Shown piece after piece: positions 61,070-64,000 of a DNA stretch of 64,000 nt. The number at the start of each line of letters is the position of its first letter. Position 1 is the first letter of the stretch. The stretch comes from Rhizobium sp. ARZ01 (GTDB lineage Bacteria; Pseudomonadota; Alphaproteobacteria; Rhizobiales; Rhizobiaceae): contig NZ_JACVAE010000001.1 in the NCBI RefSeq assembly GCF_014851675.1, positions 248,001 through 312,000 on the forward strand, read 5' to 3'. Position numbers and translations under genes: made by a program. The notes below the pieces were generated by a model, which was not told where the DNA came from, ran no database searches, and saw only the letters and a program-made list of their open reading frames with translations.

Positions 61070-62140
61070 TTACAGATACAGCCCTTCGCGCAGGCTTCTC
61101 ATCAGGTCGATCATTTTGTCGTCCGGCCTTTCCCACAGCAGAAGCCGGATTTCGACGATCAGTTTACCGCGCTTGCCATCGCTGCCGGCAAGGCCATGGT
61201 CGTCGATATGGATGACATGATCCGAACTGGACCAGGCCGGCACCGTCACCGGAAGGTCGTCACCGTGCGGTCCGGGAATCGTCGTCTCGCAGCCGAGAAC
61301 GGCGTTTTCGATCGATACCGGGAGCGTGGTCCGAAGGTCAAATCCATCGACGCGAAACGCACCGGGTGCCACCCGGACCGTGATCATCGCGTCGCCGCGC
61401 TTGAGATCGTTGATCCGGTGCCCCTGTTCCTTGAGCCGGATGACCGTGCCTTCGGTCGTGCCGGCCGCAAGCGGCACCTTGAGGAGTTCGCCGTTGATAT
61501 CCAGCGTAAGCCGAGACTGCTTCAACAGGTCCTCGATAGTTACAGTAATGTCGCAGACAAGGTCCGGAGCCTTTTCGACCACCGGCCTTGAGCCCCGGAT
61601 GCGGCGCACGATGGCGGAGATGATATCGGTGGCGGCCGCAGCGCGCCGTGTTGCGGGAACTACCGCGGCATTTTCGGCGCCGGAATCCTGCGGCCCCGGC
61701 ACCGCTTGCCGTTCGGCGCTTGCGGAGGGCTGGGGGGGCGGGGGAGCATCGCCCGCCGGCTGCTGTTGGCGCGCATCGACGCCGAAGATGCGGGACACCA
61801 TGTCTTCAGCGCTCTCGGCCGCGCCCTGCGCCTTCTCGGACTTCTCAGACTGTGCCTTGCGTGCGCTCTGCTGGCGGCGCATCCGTTCCATGCGGCGCAG
61901 TTCCATCTCGCGCCGGATCTCGGCTTCACGGTGTGCGCGGTCGTATCTGCTGCGCTTGTCCGGGTCGCGCAGAAGTTCGTAGGCGCGACCGGCCTCGGTG
62001 AAGCGGATTGCGGCGAATGGATCGTCCTGGTTTTGGTCGGGGTGGACGGACTTGGCGAGGGTGCGCCAGGCCGCCTTAATCTCGTCCTGGCCAGCGTCGC
62101 GCTGGACACCCAACACCGCGTACGGATCACGCTTTAACAT
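61070..62140 (-). CDS. DnaJ-domain protein (CbpA-like, no zinc finger)
   Basis: A 356-residue J-domain protein. The J domain (about 1-70) has DPYAVLGVQRDAGQDEIKAA, the essential HPD in SVHPDQNQDDP and AYELLRDPDKRSRYD. A charged helix and a Gln/Pro/Ala-rich linker follow (about 75-180), then the C-terminal substrate-binding repeats (ITVTIEDLLKQSRLTLDING, GDAMITVRVAPGAFRVDGFD, PGPHGDDLPVTVP). The G/F region is poor and the zinc finger is missing, so it is a class B or CbpA-like co-chaperone rather than DnaJ. It lies upstream of fabI. Confidence 0.9.
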   Translation of the reverse strand: MLKRDPYAVLGVQRDAGQDEIKAAWRTLAKSVHPDQNQDDPFAAIRFTEAGRAYELLRDPDKRSRYDRAHREAEIRREMELRRMERMRRQQSARKAQSEKSEKAQGAAESAEDMVSRIFGVDARQQQPAGDAPPPPQPSASAERQAVPGPQDSGAENAAVVPATRRAAAATDIISAIVRRIRGSRPVVEKAPDLVCDITVTIEDLLKQSRLTLDINGELLKVPLAAGTTEGTVIRLKEQGHRINDLKRGDAMITVRVAPGAFRVDGFDLRTTLPVSIENAVLGCETTIPGPHGDDLPVTVPAWSSSDHVIHIDDHGLAGSDGKRGKLIVEIRLLLWERPDDKMIDLMRSLREGLYL

Positions 62141-62320
62141 CTACCCGCTCTTCTTTGCTGGAGCCTTGCCTCTTGTAGTCTGGCAGGCCCCGCAAAGCCT
62201 GCGGGGATGGATGATGCCAGCAACGTCCTAACCGATGGTTACAGCGTCCATCAGAGAATCGCATAGGCTGCGTAGGCTTACTTACTGATGCCCTAATGCC
62301 AAGCTTTTCGGTCCGGCTGG

Positions 62321-62740
62321 CTATTGCTGCCGGTCGAAGCGCGTCAGCGCCCAAATGCCATCGCCCCCGACACAGGTTCGCCCGTCATAGTTGGCAACAC
62401 CGGAGTAGGAATGAAGCGTCGTGGTGAAGTCCCGGCATGTGCGCCCCGCCTCGTCGTTGAGTTCCGAGACGCTGCTGACGACGCCTGCGCTGCCCGAGAC
62501 GGTGTTCGCCCAGGGGATCGGGTTGCCGGCGTTGCGGTCAAGGTCCGCAGAGGAGACTGCGTTGCGTACGGTTACTGCGTCGGAGGTGTTGTCGAGACGC
62601 GCACCGGGTACCGCGCTTGTCTTGACGGCCTTGTCGACGGACATCTCCGAGGCAAAATCAAGCCCGCTCATGCAGCCCGAAAGAGGCGCAAGGCAGAGCG
62701 CGAGCAGGGCGATTCGTGACCGTCTCGTCCACAATATCAT
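62321..62740 (-). CDS. RT0821/Lpp0805-type surface lipoprotein
   Basis: A 139-residue lipoprotein: signal MILWTRRSRIALLALCLAPLSGC with lipobox LSGC, then a mature part whose C-terminal region (AGRTCRDFTTTLHSYSG, YDGRTCVGGDGIWALT) matches the 17-kDa surface antigen-like RT0821/Lpp0805 family, with two cysteines that may form a disulfide. GGGAGACA precedes the ATG. It is divergent from pdxH (77 bp between starts). Confidence 0.85.
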   Translation of the reverse strand: MILWTRRSRIALLALCLAPLSGCMSGLDFASEMSVDKAVKTSAVPGARLDNTSDAVTVRNAVSSADLDRNAGNPIPWANTVSGSAGVVSSVSELNDEAGRTCRDFTTTLHSYSGVANYDGRTCVGGDGIWALTRFDRQQ

Positions 62741-62817
62741 TGTCTCCCGTCGCGACTTTGCTATGACTTCAACTCCGGCGCGTCCCAACGGACCGACATT
62801 CGGCATTGGATTCAAAT

Positions 62818-63438
62818 ATGAGCGACACAGAGTTAACAACCGGTGACTTTACCGAGGAAAGCGAACCGTTTTCCCTGTTCGGAAAATGGCTGAAGGACGC
62901 GGAAAAGAGCGAGCCGAACGATCCGAACGCCGTGGCGCTCGCCACTGTCGATGCTTCCGGCCTGCCAAATGTGCGCATGGTTCTCCTGAAGGGATTCGAT
63001 GAACGCGGTTTTGTCTTCTACACGAATTTTGAGAGCCAGAAAGGGCAGGAGGTCCTCGGAGCGGGGAAGGCGGCCATGTGTTTCCACTGGAAATCGCTCC
63101 GGCGCCAGGTTCGTGTGCGTGGACCCGTCGAAGTCGTTTCCGATGCGGAGGCTGATGAATACTACGCATCCCGTCCGCGCGGCAGCCGCATAGGCGCCTG
63201 GGCCTCGAAGCAGTCCCGCCCGCTCGAGGGCCGCTTCGCGCTGGAGAAGGCCGTCGCCGAGTATACGGCGCGCTACGCGATCGGGGAAATTCCGCGCCCG
63301 CCCTATTGGTCGGGATTCCGCATCAAACCCGTCTCGATCGAGTTCTGGCACGATCGCCCCTTCCGCCTCCACGACCGGATGGAATTTCGCCGCGCAGCAG
63401 GCGGTGAGGGGTGGGAAAAGGTACGGATGTACCCCTGA
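62818..63438 (+). CDS. pdxH: Pyridoxamine 5'-phosphate oxidase
   Basis: FMN oxidase (206 aa) that makes pyridoxal 5'-phosphate from PNP or PMP. The FMN and substrate segments are [20 protein letters not shown] and [17 protein letters not shown]; the family motif [15 protein letters not shown] and the C-terminal [15 protein letters not shown] are present. The ATG at 62818 gives the standard length; an in-frame TTG four codons earlier is unlikely. Confident identification. Confidence 0.96.
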   Translation: MSDTELTTGDFTEESEPFSLFGKWLKDAEKSEPNDPNAVALATVDASGLPNVRMVLLKGFDERGFVFYTNFESQKGQEVLGAGKAAMCFHWKSLRRQVRVRGPVEVVSDAEADEYYASRPRGSRIGAWASKQSRPLEGRFALEKAVAEYTARYAIGEIPRPPYWSGFRIKPVSIEFWHDRPFRLHDRMEFRRAAGGEGWEKVRMYP

Positions 63439-63758
63439 TGCCGCTCCTCCCATGCGCTGTCGCACGCCCATGCGCGATAGCGTTTGGATCGGGGCACTCG
63501 TTGCGAAATCGAGTATGTCCCGGTCATGCGGTCCGCAGTCGAGGAGGGAGGCGGGGTCGCTTCCCACCAGATCGCACGCACAGGCCGCGAACGCCCGCCG
63601 GAGTATACAACTCCAATTGGTGTGCTATATTTTTTATCAAGGCAGGAAAACATTGAGCCCGCAGTCCGATGGACCGCGCGTTGGATTATCGTTTCAAGAC
63701 GACTTCGCACGCATCAGGGCAAGGCTGAATCCAAGGCACTCACGCGGAGGAGAATTCA
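63439..63758. other. Intergenic region before the DUF937 gene
   Basis: 320 bases without a convincing gene; overlapping short frames have no protein character. The segment 63615-63645 is AT-rich and includes TATATT (63626-63631), a possible -10 box for the downstream gene, but no good -35 is seen. Confidence 0.4.
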
Positions 63759-64000
63759 ATGGCCAGCAATCTTGTTTCCTATCTCATGCAGTTCTTGACC
63801 CCCGACGTGATTGCGCGACTGGCTGCTGCGCTCGGTCTTGACACCGACAAGGTCCAGCGCGGCGTTGCCGCGGCCGTACCGGCGGTGCTGGCGGGATTGG
63901 CCGGTGTCGCGGCCCAGCCCGGTGGGGCACAGAAGGTAGCGGATGCTGCCAGCCAGCAAAGCGGCGTTCTCGACAACCTCGGCGGCCTGCTCTCCGGCGG
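63759..64000 (+). CDS. DUF937 family protein (partial, runs off the window)
   Basis: The first 80 codons of a DUF937 protein, cut by the window end. The visible part is helical and Ala/Gly-rich: SNLVSYLMQFLTPDVIARLA, AALGLDTDKVQRGVAAAVPA and VLAGLAGVAAQPGGAQKVAD, the pattern of the family's repeated helical hairpins. GGAGGAGAA precedes the ATG at 63759. The function of DUF937 proteins is not settled. Confidence 0.85.
   Translation, partial: MASNLVSYLMQFLTPDVIARLAAALGLDTDKVQRGVAAAVPAVLAGLAGVAAQPGGAQKVADAASQQSGVLDNLGGLLSG

Noticed and set aside
1..64000. tRNA genes, rRNA genes, CRISPR arrays, insertion sequences
   Set aside because: No cloverleaf-like, rRNA-like or regularly spaced repeat sequence and no transposase or integrase reading frame was recognised on either strand.

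Overview
The window is a high-GC alphaproteobacterial chromosome segment, almost certainly from the Rhizobiaceae and most like Sinorhizobium/Ensifer. Supporting this are a split b/b' ATP synthase, GlyQ and GlyS as separate subunits, a RibB with a decayed GTP cyclohydrolase II half, a BioMNY biotin transporter, DUF6101, DUF1217 and DUF1344 proteins, and the gene order pdxH / dnaJ-like / fabI / phosphatase / aroC / ribB. I see no rRNA, tRNA, CRISPR array or transposase. The species is inferred from gene content and order, not from a search.

Layout. 1-1.5 kb: the F0 genes atpE, atpF' and atpF, with a strong hairpin after atpE and a terminator after atpF. 1.8-11.5 kb: rnhB, a PA0069-type radical SAM protein, a small GT2-like protein, then moaB, ispE and a TPR lipoprotein-biogenesis-like exported protein (leftward), a long-chain polyprenyl diphosphate synthase, and DUF2007 / N6-methyltransferase / S49 peptidase genes. 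11.7-21.3 kb: an RmlB-like protein lacking catalytic residues, glyQ, a nuclease-like cassette, lemA and a DUF2207 gene, a DUF559 gene set among palindromic repeats, glyS and DUF523. 21.4-36 kb: purD, mipA, ubiA, a CFA-synthase-like gene, a six-repeat DUF1217 protein, an FAD oxidase with a Sua5/TsaC-type enzyme, a degenerate GGDEF protein, and a 1-Cys peroxiredoxin with a persulfide dioxygenase-rhodanese fusion. 36-52 kb: a GH25 muramidase, acyl-CoA dehydrogenase and enoyl-CoA hydratase, a GreA-like factor, the rlmD-like/tlyA pair, dxs, pirin/HxlR, xseB/HDAC, bioMNY and an AlkX-type glycosylase. 52-64 kb: a sulfotransferase-like gene, ribB, aroC, a CHASE-PAS-PAS-GGDEF-EAL protein, DUF1344, a histidine phosphatase, fabI, a DnaJ-domain protein, a surface lipoprotein, pdxH and the start of a DUF937 gene.

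Functionally most of this is housekeeping: ubiquinone synthesis (polyprenyl synthase, ubiA), isoprenoids (ispE, dxs), cofactors (ribB, pdxH, bioMNY, moaB), translation (glyQS, tlyA, a threonylcarbamoyl-AMP synthase) and lipids (fabI, the acyl-CoA genes).

The accessory signal is concentrated between glyQ and glyS. The last 63 bp of glyQ are repeated exactly 1,200 bp downstream (59/63 identical). Between the copies is one AT-richer gene for an orphan HsdR_N-type PD-(D/E)xK protein whose stop codon lies one base before the second copy. This looks like an integrase-less cassette that inserted at the 3' end of glyQ and rebuilt it. About 3 kb further on, a DUF559 endonuclease-like gene sits beside an inverted pair of palindromic repeats, and a third partial copy encodes its own C-terminus. 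The two nuclease-like insertions in one interval are the best candidates for something undescribed.
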